From UBA6776 sp964636785 (GTDB taxonomy: Bacteria; Bdellovibrionota; Bdellovibrionia; Bdellovibrionales; UBA1609), in contig CAZWVK010000014.1 of NCBI GenBank assembly GCA_964636785.1, forward strand, positions 1 through 34,776: a stretch of 34,776 bases of DNA, given 5' to 3'. The first letter of the stretch is position 1. The number at the start of each line of letters is the position of its first letter. The notes under the pieces were generated by a model. It made no database searches, was not told the DNA's origin, and was given only the letters and a program-made list of their open reading frames with translations. Both the position numbers and the translations under genes were made by a program. Below, one piece after another: positions 7,375 through 15,633 of the stretch.

Positions 7375-7401
7375 CTATCGGCATAATTTGAGACGGATTG
7401 A
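7375..7401 (-). promoter_or_regulatory. Sigma-28 (FliA)-type promoter
   Basis: On the minus strand TCAA (7401-7398), a 15-nt spacer and GCCGATAG (7382-7375) match the FliA consensus TAAA-N15-GCCGATAA with the right spacing; only one base of the -10 and one of the four-base -35 core differ. The predicted start is near 7368, giving a leader of about 20 nt with a good ribosome binding site for the 92-aa gene. This would tie the small protein, cupredoxin-like protein and CpaF ATPase to the motility regulon. Confidence 0.65.
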
Positions 7402-7440
7402 AGGGCCAGACCGAATCCCCGACCTTGGCCGGTATGATCC

Positions 7441-8523
7441 TTATGGGCCATTCATAGGATCGTATTTTGGAAACGGGATCAAAGGTGGAGTCGTGTCTTC
7501 GGTATTGGGTTCTTGCGAGCAAAGGTAAGCCACCAATGCATCCGTAGAGTCGCTATCTTGCTTTTGACCTGTCCCGTAACAGAAGTAGTTCCGATATCCT
7601 GCCACTATTAGGTTCCCACCATGCTTCGGGTTGCTTCCATAAGTTCCATATCTATACGAAATCTTCTCATAGTCCGTTCCGACTTGAGGCCGACCTTCAC
7701 CAGAAGCACAGATTCCATAACCTTTATTTTTTGAAGGAAAAAGCCCAACACGATGGCAGGTTTGAGAGTGTGTTTCTCCCTCACTCGCATTCACCCAGCG
7801 AACAATTGGGGCATTGGCTTTACAAGAAGCATAGATTGCCGAGCCATTTGTTAAACTCCCATTGTTACAGGAAACTGTTTGAACTGGGCATTGCTCTCCG
7901 TAGGGAACAGAAGATTTTGTATAAGCGGTGATGCTCTTTCCGTGCGCCAGAGTCCCACCATTGTAAGCGCAGTCAGCCGGCCCACCGACGCTACAAGATG
8001 TGTAAGGAGTTGCCACAGGGTTTGGAGAGAAAGATCCATTGCTGCATTTAAGCGTCACTTTATTACAGGTCTGTCCGTATGGAACCGTGGACTTGGCATA
8101 AGCACCGATCGACTCATTGTGACCCACAGTAATTCCATTGTGTAAACACGATAGAGCTGCTCCAACCTCACAACTTGCATACTGATAGGAACCGGTGAGT
8201 CCTGCAGCTCCACAGAACCGCAATTGGGATCTGCAAGATGAACCAAACGGTACGGAACTCTTTTCGTAAGCGATGACATCTTCTCCTGGAAGAATCGCCT
8301 TTCCATTGAACATACATGCCTCTAGAAGCGATGGATCTGGGCACGCGCTCCCTTCGCATCCGAGCGGATTCGATGTTTCAGGAAGTTCTGAGAGAGGCTG
8401 CTCCGATGAGAGATGTGTTTGCTTTAAGTCTTCAAGTCCCGTATTGAAGTCTTCGGCGCAGTTTTGAAATGCTGTTGCAATGAGAATCAAAAAGCCGACT
8501 GCAGCCATAAGTTTTGAATTCAT
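7441..8523 (-). CDS. Lipoprotein with three Cys-rich repeats
   Basis: 360 residues counted from the ATG at 8523, chosen because GAGGA lies 6 nt upstream; a GTG at 8529 touches that site. The signal sequence ends in ATAFQNC, making C22 the lipidated residue; the same FQNC box occurs in the next large gene. Three tandem repeats of about 50 residues follow (about 70-118, 126-177, 185-234), each with four cysteines and the pattern C-x-x-NG ... AY-x-KS-x-VP-F/Y-G-x-x-C ... C ... Y-x-S/A-SC. They look like small disulfide-stabilised modules. The C-terminal region (about 240-340) holds five further cysteines in a different arrangement, and the tail is Pro-rich. Surface or periplasmic role likely; adhesion or binding is only a guess. 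Confidence 0.85.
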   Translation of the reverse strand: MNSKLMAAVGFLILIATAFQNCAEDFNTGLEDLKQTHLSSEQPLSELPETSNPLGCEGSACPDPSLLEACMFNGKAILPGEDVIAYEKSSVPFGSSCRSQLRFCGAAGLTGSYQYASCEVGAALSCLHNGITVGHNESIGAYAKSTVPYGQTCNKVTLKCSNGSFSPNPVATPYTSCSVGGPADCAYNGGTLAHGKSITAYTKSSVPYGEQCPVQTVSCNNGSLTNGSAIYASCKANAPIVRWVNASEGETHSQTCHRVGLFPSKNKGYGICASGEGRPQVGTDYEKISYRYGTYGSNPKHGGNLIVAGYRNYFCYGTGQKQDSDSTDALVAYLCSQEPNTEDTTPPLIPFPKYDPMNGP

Positions 8524-8654
8524 TTGCACTCCTCGAAAAAATCCCTATTGGATAACACAGCAATCTTTAGACCATATCGGAAGGTCCAGGTTTTCAACTG
8601 AGTTAAAAATCACTGTTCAAATCTTGAATTCGCTCAAAAGTTAGAGAGTCAAAA

Positions 8655-8667
8655 TGAGACAGTCTCA
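8655..8667. repeat. Short palindrome TGAGACAGTCTCA
   Basis: Perfect 6-bp arms around one central base, about 130 bp upstream of the Cys-repeat lipoprotein gene. TGAGACAG also occurs at 9238-9245 upstream of the other FQNC lipoprotein gene. It could be a regulator site; it is short enough to be chance. Confidence 0.3.
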
Positions 8668-8687
8668 AGATTCGAAAAACTCATTTT

Positions 8688-8990
8688 CTATTTAGAGTCG
8701 TAAATTATTTTTCCATCGTATTTACACATAATATGAGCGTTAGGATTTAGAGAGGCGTTGAACATACAGTTTTTAAGTGCCTCTGCATAAGAGATTCCAA
8801 CTGTCCTGATAAACATGTGAGGTTCAGGCCCCATCATATAACCGACATAAACTCCACTTCCCCCAGAACTTGGTGGAGAGGGATTAGAAGGGCTTTGTGG
8901 TGGTGAGGATACCTTTTTCTTCGACTCAAAGATAACTTCACCATTATAAATGCACTTGATCAGATAATCCCCCTTAAGACAGCTTCCAAT
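8688..8990 (-). pseudogene. Gene remnant encoding a twofold-repeated Cys protein
   Basis: A frame of about 100 codons is open from 8990 to a TAG at 8688, but it has no plausible start codon and a stop precedes it, so the 5' part (probably with a signal peptide) seems lost or frameshifted. The translation holds two related motifs, LIKCIYNGEVIFESK and IMCKYDGKIIYDSK, separated by a Pro/Ser/Gly-rich linker, and ISYAEALKNCMFNASLNPN before the second. This internal similarity suggests formerly functional coding sequence. The next in-frame ATG is deep inside, after the first repeat. Function unknown. Confidence 0.5.
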
Positions 8991-9325
8991 TTATCATGAA
9001 GATAAGCTTAAGATCGTCATCCAGATGAAAGAGTGTTTCAGAGTGGGACGAGAAAGTTGAAGAGAGTGTTCCGCAGATGAGGTTTCGAAGAGTCTTTCAA
9101 AAAGGTAGAACAACGCCTGTATTTTCCATTTAAATACTGATGAACTGTGGAAGGGGTCAGACCTAGGTTTAATATGAGAGCCGCTTAATAATCTGCAGAA
9201 CAGTTTTTTACAATTTTTAGCAAATCTCGTCCAAATTTGAGACAGGTTATGCGTCTAAATTTTGAAGTCATTTCAACAGCATGAGATCCTATTAGTGTCC
9301 TAAGTGGTCTAAACGAAGGGGTTAA
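8991..9325. other. Non-coding stretch upstream of the beta-helix lipoprotein gene
   Basis: No convincing gene is seen. It holds an imperfect hairpin at 9233-9262 and, just before the ATG at 9326, an AAGGGG ribosome binding site. A promoter is expected but no clear -35/-10 pair could be picked. Confidence 0.5.
9233..9262. promoter_or_regulatory. Inverted repeat upstream of the beta-helix lipoprotein gene
   Basis: AAATTTGAGAC (9233-9243) pairs with GTCTAAATTT (9253-9262), 10 base pairs with one bulged G and a 9-nt spacer, about 64 bp before the start codon. Possible operator or leader hairpin. Confidence 0.3.
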
Positions 9326-12031
9326 ATGAAGTTCAATTTACGACAATTGGTGATTTTCATTATTTTTATAATGATTCCACTAAGCTTATTTCAAAATTGC
9401 GGATCCTTTGAGGTCACGAACTTGGCATCTCCCTCGCTGGATTCATTAACGCTGTCTTCTTATGAACTCCACTCCACTTCCGGCGATCAGCGCTGCCGAG
9501 ACATTCAATACGATTATCAGTCCGGAGATCAAAGAAACACAAATGCCTTTCATTTTGCGGTGAGTGAACAAGAGCGCATACAAAAACTACAAAGGGCTTC
9601 ACTGGATCAATCACTGATCTTAAAAGACGGCGATCTTGAACCCAGCGGTACCATTCCTAATTTGGATTATTCTCAGGATGCCACTTGCCCTGCGGAAGCT
9701 CCCAGGTCAGCGACCTGCAGGACTTTCCATGTGGGCGAAGGCGCCGGTCTCTCTGGAAGCTATCAGATGGATGATGGAATAAGAATCCGCCACATCCTAG
9801 CCGCAATCGAGTCCTATAAAAAGACTCACCCAAATCACTGGGTACAAGTAAAATTTGCTAAAAATTCTGATTACTTCCTTCGCTTGAATCCATTTAGCAT
9901 CTGGACTTTGAGTGTTCGCGATATGTCCAATTTTGTCTTTGATGGAAACGGCAGTAACTTTTGGATCAGTTCACAAGCACAATTTCTACAGCTCAGATCC
10001 TGCACGAACTGCACAGTTAAAAATCTTCACGCTGAGCATTTCGATCGCTCACACACTCAAGGCACCGTGATTGGGGCTACGCAATCCGGCGGCGATCATT
10101 ATTTGAAAGTACAAATTGATGATCGCTTCCCGCTCCCACCCGAAGATCCGCTTTACTCCTACTGTGGCGATGGCGTCTCGGCCGGATCGAAAGGCCGCCT
10201 CATTCGAAAGTTTGCACATGTAGCTTTTTTTAAAGGATCAAGAATTGATATTGAGCCAGGAAGCGGGTCCTATCTTTTCTTCAATGGCGCACAATCCTTG
10301 AATCGCAGCCAGAGGATCGCCACTGTTCGAATTCCGAACTCAAAAAACACCCATGTGTCTTCCGATGCGCTTAAAAAGCGTATCAGTGAAGTCGTCAGTG
10401 GAAAACGGCGAGTGGCTTTTAGTTTGCCGCAAAGTTCACACGCTCTTCGTGAAGCCATACGGTTTCAGGCCAAAAAAGCTATGAATGTAAAGACTTTTAT
10501 CGCTGAGTCTGAGGCCGGCTTTGCGAATTATAGCATGATGTTCATTATTGGTTCTGCGAATGTCAAAGTTCAGAATGTGGGAATCCACTCGACCATAAAA
10601 ATGGCCGTGAAACCTTTTGATAATAAAGGTCTCATTCATTTCGATAAACTCGAACTCACACCGCGCGGCACCTCACTTCTTGCAGGAACCTCTGATGGAA
10701 TTCATGGAGCTAATAACAGAGGCGCAACGATCGTTGAGAACTCTATTTTTAAGAATCTAATGGATGATGGTATCCATTTAAAAACCTCAGGCCTTCGGGT
10801 CAGTGTGAAGCACTCTGATCGAGAGTTTACAATTTCTCAAGGAAACCCTCAACGAATGGAGTGGGAGGTGCGAGCCGGCGATCGTTTGCAAATGATCGAC
10901 AACGCAACTGGCGCTGACCTTGGAGAATACTCTGTCACTTCAGTCACACCCGTTTTATCGGACACATCTCTCAAATTTCGAGTGACTCTGAATAAAAATC
11001 TTGTTCTTCCTTCGGGCTGCTCCGTGAGCAATATTCATTACTGTGCTCACTTCTTCAATATTAACAATGCTCATCCTGGCTCTGTCGTTCGAGAGAATCT
11101 TTTTGAAAACAAACTTCGTCATGCTTTGATCACTCACGGTGGAACAAAGATCACTGGCAATTGGATGGAACACCTACAAGGCGGGGTATTAATCAGTGCA
11201 AGTCATATCGGCCCCGAAGGACCGGTCGGCTCAAGCTTTGGGATCAGCGGCAACGTTATGCTTGATATCACTGGGGTCCCATTAAACTCTTTTGTTCAGT
11301 CCAGTGCCGGCACTAAAAATCCGAAAATTCAAACCGGACTCGAGGCTCATTGCAATATCCTTGAAACTGTTGGCAGCTCGGTGCTCTCTTTGCGTGATGT
11401 AGCCGGACGCATGTCAAGAAACCTGTATTTAAAGTCGAACAAAATCACGCAACCAAGCTTTCCTTCCACGGTTGCAAACGTGGGCGAGACCATGACGGGA
11501 GATCCAGCTGTGGAAGATCCTTGGTGCCAATCTCAGTTTCCTTCGATTATTAATTTAGCGAAGTATAAGAACCGCAGCGCCTTTAAGGCTTTAGGTTTAA
11601 ACTCTCCAAGCGCACCTCCTGAGGTCGAAGAGGATGAGCAAACTCCTGCACCGGAAGTTCTCGTGGGGCTCTTTAGAACTCCGAATGGCGGGATCTATCA
11701 TGGGTTCAAAGATTTCTACTGCAAATACGGAAATATGGAGCGTGTGAGAAATGTGTGGGGTTCGCAGTGGGATAAAGTTGTTCAGCATGTTCCAGCAGTT
11801 CCGACAGGGATGGTGGATGAGGGTTATTGCGGTGCGCTCCAAGGCGTGCACAAACAGGGCTCTCACCTCTTCTATACTTTTCAGGAAGGTTACACCTGCT
11901 GGATCAACACAACCGGAAAAATGAGCGCATGGGCCGGTCTCAATGCCACGCTGATTTCTTATCTTCCGAATAAAAACATGGCTGCACTTGGCTTGAACGC
12001 CCAAACAAAAGAATGGGCCGCCTGCCAATAA
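9326..12031 (+). CDS. Large lipoprotein with right-handed parallel beta-helix
   Basis: 901 residues. The N-terminus is a lipoprotein signal with lipobox LSLFQNC (C25), the same unusual FQNC ending as the Cys-repeat lipoprotein. From about residue 160 to 730 the sequence has short Asn/Gly-rich beta-helix rungs, e.g. FVFDGNGSNFWI, GTSDGIHGANNRGATIVENS (454-473) and NLMDDGIHLKTSG with D480-D481. The SDGIH and DDGIH turns resemble those of GH110-type or other polysaccharide-acting beta-helix enzymes, so glycan cleavage or binding is possible but unproven. A separate C-terminal domain of about 125 residues with four cysteines follows a Pro/Glu-rich linker. AAGGGG lies 4 nt before the ATG. The convergent phoH-like gene ends 4 nt away, with no terminator between. 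Confidence 0.88.
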   Translation: MKFNLRQLVIFIIFIMIPLSLFQNCGSFEVTNLASPSLDSLTLSSYELHSTSGDQRCRDIQYDYQSGDQRNTNAFHFAVSEQERIQKLQRASLDQSLILKDGDLEPSGTIPNLDYSQDATCPAEAPRSATCRTFHVGEGAGLSGSYQMDDGIRIRHILAAIESYKKTHPNHWVQVKFAKNSDYFLRLNPFSIWTLSVRDMSNFVFDGNGSNFWISSQAQFLQLRSCTNCTVKNLHAEHFDRSHTQGTVIGATQSGGDHYLKVQIDDRFPLPPEDPLYSYCGDGVSAGSKGRLIRKFAHVAFFKGSRIDIEPGSGSYLFFNGAQSLNRSQRIATVRIPNSKNTHVSSDALKKRISEVVSGKRRVAFSLPQSSHALREAIRFQAKKAMNVKTFIAESEAGFANYSMMFIIGSANVKVQNVGIHSTIKMAVKPFDNKGLIHFDKLELTPRGTSLLAGTSDGIHGANNRGATIVENSIFKNLMDDGIHLKTSGLRVSVKHSDREFTISQGNPQRMEWEVRAGDRLQMIDNATGADLGEYSVTSVTPVLSDTSLKFRVTLNKNLVLPSGCSVSNIHYCAHFFNINNAHPGSVVRENLFENKLRHALITHGGTKITGNWMEHLQGGVLISASHIGPEGPVGSSFGISGNVMLDITGVPLNSFVQSSAGTKNPKIQTGLEAHCNILETVGSSVLSLRDVAGRMSRNLYLKSNKITQPSFPSTVANVGETMTGDPAVEDPWCQSQFPSIINLAKYKNRSAFKALGLNSPSAPPEVEEDEQTPAPEVLVGLFRTPNGGIYHGFKDFYCKYGNMERVRNVWGSQWDKVVQHVPAVPTGMVDEGYCGALQGVHKQGSHLFYTFQEGYTCWINTTGKMSAWAGLNATLISYLPNKNMAALGLNAQTKEWAACQ

Positions 12032-12035
12032 GACC

Positions 12036-13364
12036 CTACATAATATTCGCAGCCAATTCAGCGAGCTCTGAGCGCTCCCCTTTTGTCAGAGTGATATGGG
12101 CTGCAAGGTTTTGACCTTTAAAACGCTCAACAGAAAAGGTCAATCCACTGTTTGAGGCATCAATATAGGGATTGTCGATCTGATAACAATCACCTGTTAG
12201 AACAATCTTTGTTCCTGTTCCGGCTCGAGTCACAATGGTTTTGATTTCATGAGGAGTTAAGTTTTGCGACTCATCCACAATCAAATACTGCTTTGGAATA
12301 CTTCGACCACGAATATAAGTGAGTGGTTCAATATTTAACATCCCTTGATTGATAAGCTCTTGCGCTCGTCCTGCGGCCTTTTTATCAGCACCCATCAAGA
12401 ATTCAACGTTATCAAAAATGGGCTGCATCCATGGATTGAGTTTTTGCTCCACATCCCCTGGAAGGTAACCAATATCTCGGCCCATTGGAAAAATTGGTCG
12501 ACTCACTAATAGGCGCTGAAATCGCCCCTCATCCAATGTTTTATAAAGTCCTGCAGCTAATGCCATCAAAGTTTTTCCAGTTCCCGCTTTTCCAACCAGA
12601 GATACAAATTGAATGTCATCATTTAAGAGTGCATCGAGTGCAAAGCTTTGCTCCATATTGCGCGGATGAATGCCCCAAATACTCTCTGTTGGAGAAATCA
12701 AAGGAATCACTCTTTGTGTTTTTCCACAAAATCTTCCAAGAGCAGAATGATTTTCGTTCCCCTTGTCTTTCATGATGACGTATTGGTTCGCAAATAGCTT
12801 CACTTCGTCTTTCAAGTCGAGACTTCGATCGCGATAAAACAAATCAATCTGCTCAGATGTAAGCTCAAGCTCTTTAAGTCCGGTGTACATAGCATCGAAC
12901 TGCGTGTTTTCCGGATCATAATCACGCGCCTGAACTCCAAAAACATCCGCCTTAATACGCAAATTGATGTCTTTACTGATCAATTCTACTTCTGCTTTTG
13001 GGTTCTGCAGTTGAAGTGTGTAAGCGGTTGCAAGAATTCGATGATCGGGAATCGCCAGATTCATTTCCTGTGGAAGATCACCAAATTTAAAATCTGTAAT
13101 CACATACACATAGCCTTTGGTATTTTCCAAAGCCACACCCTGTGCAAGGGACCCCTGATCGCGAAGAACATCCACAAATCGTGAAAACTGCCGTGCGTTT
13201 CGTCCGTTTTCACCAAGATCTCTTTTAAATCGATCAATCTCTTCGATCACTGAAAACGGAATATAAATATCTGATTCTCTGAATTTGTTGAGCGCGAGGG
13301 CATCAAAAAGAATAACGTTGGTATCTAGAACGACTTTCTTATCAAGGCGACTTGGCAATTTCAT
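12036..13364 (-). CDS. PIN-PhoH family ATPase
   Basis: 442 residues, the PhoH2-type layout of a PIN nuclease domain fused to a PhoH ATPase domain. The PIN part (about 1-150) has VVLDTNVILFDAL with D14, an IEEID acidic segment, and a later DHRILATAY acidic site. The PhoH part has Walker A GKAGTGKT, the LVDESQN Walker B segment and TGDCYQID. Such proteins couple RNA unwinding with RNA cleavage; the role in this organism is unknown. The ATG is preceded by AAGGGGGA, which lies in the loop of a perfect inverted repeat. The gene sits downstream of the PilZ gene (64-nt gap), possibly in the same transcript. Family assignment is strong; it is not the short PhoH-only form. Confidence 0.93.
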   Translation of the reverse strand: MKLPSRLDKKVVLDTNVILFDALALNKFRESDIYIPFSVIEEIDRFKRDLGENGRNARQFSRFVDVLRDQGSLAQGVALENTKGYVYVITDFKFGDLPQEMNLAIPDHRILATAYTLQLQNPKAEVELISKDINLRIKADVFGVQARDYDPENTQFDAMYTGLKELELTSEQIDLFYRDRSLDLKDEVKLFANQYVIMKDKGNENHSALGRFCGKTQRVIPLISPTESIWGIHPRNMEQSFALDALLNDDIQFVSLVGKAGTGKTLMALAAGLYKTLDEGRFQRLLVSRPIFPMGRDIGYLPGDVEQKLNPWMQPIFDNVEFLMGADKKAAGRAQELINQGMLNIEPLTYIRGRSIPKQYLIVDESQNLTPHEIKTIVTRAGTGTKIVLTGDCYQIDNPYIDASNSGLTFSVERFKGQNLAAHITLTKGERSELAELAANIM

Positions 13365-13366
13365 GA

Positions 13367-13398
13367 TCGAATATCCCCCTTGTGTCAGGAATATTCGA
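13367..13398 (-). promoter_or_regulatory. Inverted repeat around the ribosome binding site of the PIN-PhoH gene
   Basis: TCGAATAT and ATATTCGA (perfect 8-bp arms, 16-nt loop) end 2 nt before the ATG at 13364; the AAGGGGG ribosome binding site is in the loop. It may act as an operator or as an RNA structure that presents or hides the start. Confidence 0.5.
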
Positions 13399-13428
13399 CC
13401 TCATATTTGAAGACTTGTATAGATTTTT

Positions 13429-13953
13429 TTAAGAGATTGACGCCTTTAAATCACCTTGATCTCCCTCAAGACTTGTACTCACAGTCTCGATGAACTTTAC
13501 AAAGTGATAAAGTGCTTCGTCGTTAATTGTTCCTTTGACGAAGTTCGCTCCTTGGCGAAAAATACCTTCGTCTTCCACTTCGCGCAAGTTTTGCAGTTTT
13601 GCAACGAATGGGAAATAGCTCTTTTGATTTAAATAAACTCGCATAGCGATTTCTTCACCAAGATTGAAGTGTCCTTGTGAAACCTCTGTATCAAAAGCCA
13701 AACCATCTTGGGAAATATCATAAAGGGTAACTTTAATAAGGCCCTTTCCAGGAACGACGGCAAAGGCGCCAACGAATTCGCTTAAAATCGTGCGTTTTGT
13801 ACGGCGTCTTTCTTCTTGAAGGGCGGCTTCTCTTCGCTCCACCATATCCACAATTTCACCCTCTTGAGCTTTCTTGCCATTTCTAGAAGCCTTAGGCGCG
13901 CTGCTTTTGGATTTTAAACGCGACTTTAAATCGATAACATTAGCGTTCGACAT
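13429..13953 (-). CDS. PilZ-domain c-di-GMP binding protein
   Basis: 174 residues with a basic, low-complexity N-terminus (about 1-45) and a PilZ domain (about 48-165). Both c-di-GMP motifs are intact: RRTKR (R50-x3-R54) and DISQDG (D79-x-S81-x2-G84), so ligand binding is expected. The ATG at 13953 is chosen because GGGGAGG lies 4 nt upstream; a longer frame from 13998 would read through that site. It presumably responds to c-di-GMP made by cyclases such as the two near 29 and 32 kb. The output is unknown; its neighbour is the PIN-PhoH gene. Confidence 0.88.
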   Translation of the reverse strand: MSNANVIDLKSRLKSKSSAPKASRNGKKAQEGEIVDMVERREAALQEERRRTKRTILSEFVGAFAVVPGKGLIKVTLYDISQDGLAFDTEVSQGHFNLGEEIAMRVYLNQKSYFPFVAKLQNLREVEDEGIFRQGANFVKGTINDEALYHFVKFIETVSTSLEGDQGDLKASIS

Positions 13954-14099
13954 GAATCCTCCCCCGAGTAATTCTTTATCGGGTTTGGCTTGTCTCAACT
14001 TTAACCAATTCTCTCATTGATACAGGACCTTCTGTGGCAAAGCCCCGTAATTCCGAAGGCTTAGATATTTTACTTTTTTTACACTTCTTTGAGGGGGGA

Positions 14100-14128
14100 T
14101 TGTTTCAATTTGAGGCGACTGGTAGAAT
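14100..14128 (+). promoter_or_regulatory. Sigma-70-like promoter, probably giving a leaderless mRNA
   Basis: TTGTTT (14100-14105), a 17-bp spacer and TAGAAT (14123-14128). Only 6 nt separate the -10 box from the ATG at 14135, and no Shine-Dalgarno sequence is present, so the transcript would start at the start codon. Confidence 0.55.
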
Positions 14129-14134
14129 GGCTAG

Positions 14135-15004
14135 ATGAATGAGGATCGCTCGCTCTTCACTTTCATTCTTAGTCTTGCAGTTCATGGACTGTTTGCTTGG
14201 ATTTTGATAACTGGAATTTCACCCTTTCAAGAGAAAAATGAAGTCGACATTATGGAATTCGACGTGGTGGAAATTGAAAATCCAAAATACATCATCAACG
14301 AGCAACCGGAGCCAAAGCGCGAAAAGACTTTAGAAGAAAGACTTAAAGAGGAAGCCAAGTTCCTATCCAACCTCACCCGCCGAGTTGAAGAGCAGATTCG
14401 AGCACGTCAGGGATTGAAAACTCGAGACGGAATTTCTTCACCGATACAAAGACCACAAGATGGGGCGCCAGAAGCTTCAGGCCCTTCAGCGCCGACTCCA
14501 AAATTCACTTATGATCCAGGATCCAATGCTGAAATCAATCCACCGCCGACTTTAAGAAAGATGGCGATTGGAACTGCTGAATTTGCGGAGCGTGTGTCTG
14601 GAATCAAACAAGGTTTTTTCAACTCCTTAAACACGGATCAACTGACCTATTTTACATTCTATAACCGAGTGAATGAGCAAATCGGTTACCGCTGGGTTTC
14701 GCTGGTTAAAGATTATCTTTATAATCTTCCTGTGGATCAGCTCAGACGTGTGTCCGATTCCAATAAAAGAACGGTTGTGGAAGTGCTCCTCGATCAGCAA
14801 GGAAATTACTTTAGTTCGCTCATCCATAATTCCAGTGGCATTCAGGCACTAGACGAAGCCACTTATAAGGCCTTTCGTCTAGCCACCCCATTTTTAAATC
14901 CGCCGCAAGGTTTAGTCAGCGAAGAAGATGGTCTTATTCATCTTTACTACGAGTTCAATGTGATCTTTGATCCTCTGCCAATGGCTGGTCCAGCCGACTT
15001 CTAG
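14135..15004 (+). CDS. TonB-like energy transducer protein
   Basis: 289 residues. One N-terminal membrane anchor (about 8-26, FILSLAVHGLFAWILITGI), then a Pro/Glu/Lys-rich periplasm-spanning stretch with IINEQPEPKREKTLEERLKE and a coil, and a C-terminal domain (about 185-285) with the TonB/TolA-like pattern VVEVLLDQQGNYFSSLIHNSSGIQALDEATYKAF...PP. TonB proteins pass energy from ExbB-ExbD to outer-membrane receptors; no exbB, exbD or receptor gene is nearby, so it is an orphan here. It heads a plus-strand group with a beta-barrel and a lipoprotein peptidase. No ribosome binding site; see the promoter entry. Confidence 0.8.
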   Translation: MNEDRSLFTFILSLAVHGLFAWILITGISPFQEKNEVDIMEFDVVEIENPKYIINEQPEPKREKTLEERLKEEAKFLSNLTRRVEEQIRARQGLKTRDGISSPIQRPQDGAPEASGPSAPTPKFTYDPGSNAEINPPPTLRKMAIGTAEFAERVSGIKQGFFNSLNTDQLTYFTFYNRVNEQIGYRWVSLVKDYLYNLPVDQLRRVSDSNKRTVVEVLLDQQGNYFSSLIHNSSGIQALDEATYKAFRLATPFLNPPQGLVSEEDGLIHLYYEFNVIFDPLPMAGPADF

Positions 15005-15042
15005 ACGCTTCAACTGCTCCAGTTTTTGTTATTCTAAACGCT

Positions 15043-15633
15043 ATGGTTAAGCGTATTTTTTTCTTTCTTTCCGTCCTTCTTTTTTCATTTGATAGCTATG
15101 CTGGATTTACCGAGCTTGGAGCTTCTGTTAATTACCGCCGGACTTCCATCGACGATAATAACTTTTCCGAGTCCACCTCCTATACTGGATCGATTTCTTA
15201 TTACTTTTGGGAACGATCTGCTCTCGAATTGAGCTACACCTCGGGGGTTGGAAAACTATCGACCAAAGCAACAGGCGTTTCAGAATTGACTCAGCTTCAG
15301 ATTGCGCAGTTTTCAATGATTGGGCTTGATCTGGTTTTATCCTTGGCCGGGCGGGAAGATGTTTTTCAACCCTATATTAAAATTGGTGCCGGCTATGTTG
15401 ATAAGAATATCTTTAAAGAAAATGAAATTGAAGGTCGTGTGAAAATTCAAACGCAAAGTGGTACTGTTCCAAGTGCTGGAGCTGGCTTTCGCATAGGACT
15501 AACAAAACAGCTCTCTCTTAAAGTTGGAGTGGATGCGTGGACGAGTCCATTGGACGACCGGGATGAAAACGGCGAGAAAAGAGATCTTCAAATCGATTAT
15601 GCAGGACGAGCCGGACTTGCCTGGATGTTTTAG
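15043..15633 (+). CDS. Small outer-membrane beta-barrel protein
   Basis: 196 residues with a signal peptide (MVKRIFFFLSVLLFSFDSYA, cleavage about residue 20). The mature part alternates polar and hydrophobic residues in strands of 8-12, such as FTELGASVNYRRTSI, YTGSISYYFW and LELSYTSG, and ends in GRAGLAWMF with the terminal aromatic residue typical of outer-membrane barrels. Probably an eight-stranded OmpA/OmpW-size barrel; ligand unknown. There is no clear ribosome binding site; a TATTCT box ends 7 nt before the ATG but without a good -35. Its 3' end overlaps the next gene. Confidence 0.82.
   Translation: MVKRIFFFLSVLLFSFDSYAGFTELGASVNYRRTSIDDNNFSESTSYTGSISYYFWERSALELSYTSGVGKLSTKATGVSELTQLQIAQFSMIGLDLVLSLAGREDVFQPYIKIGAGYVDKNIFKENEIEGRVKIQTQSGTVPSAGAGFRIGLTKQLSLKVGVDAWTSPLDDRDENGEKRDLQIDYAGRAGLAWMF

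Noticed and set aside
9151..9163. AAGGGGTCAGACC word as the end of a transposon or REP-type element
   Set aside because: The word resembles repeats seen near some transposases, but there is a single copy, no partner inverted repeat and no transposase gene in the window.
11597..12028. 143-codon minus-strand frame inside the end of the beta-helix lipoprotein gene
   Set aside because: It lies wholly opposite a well-supported coding frame, has no ribosome binding site or recognisable domain, and its composition is that of a complement-strand shadow.
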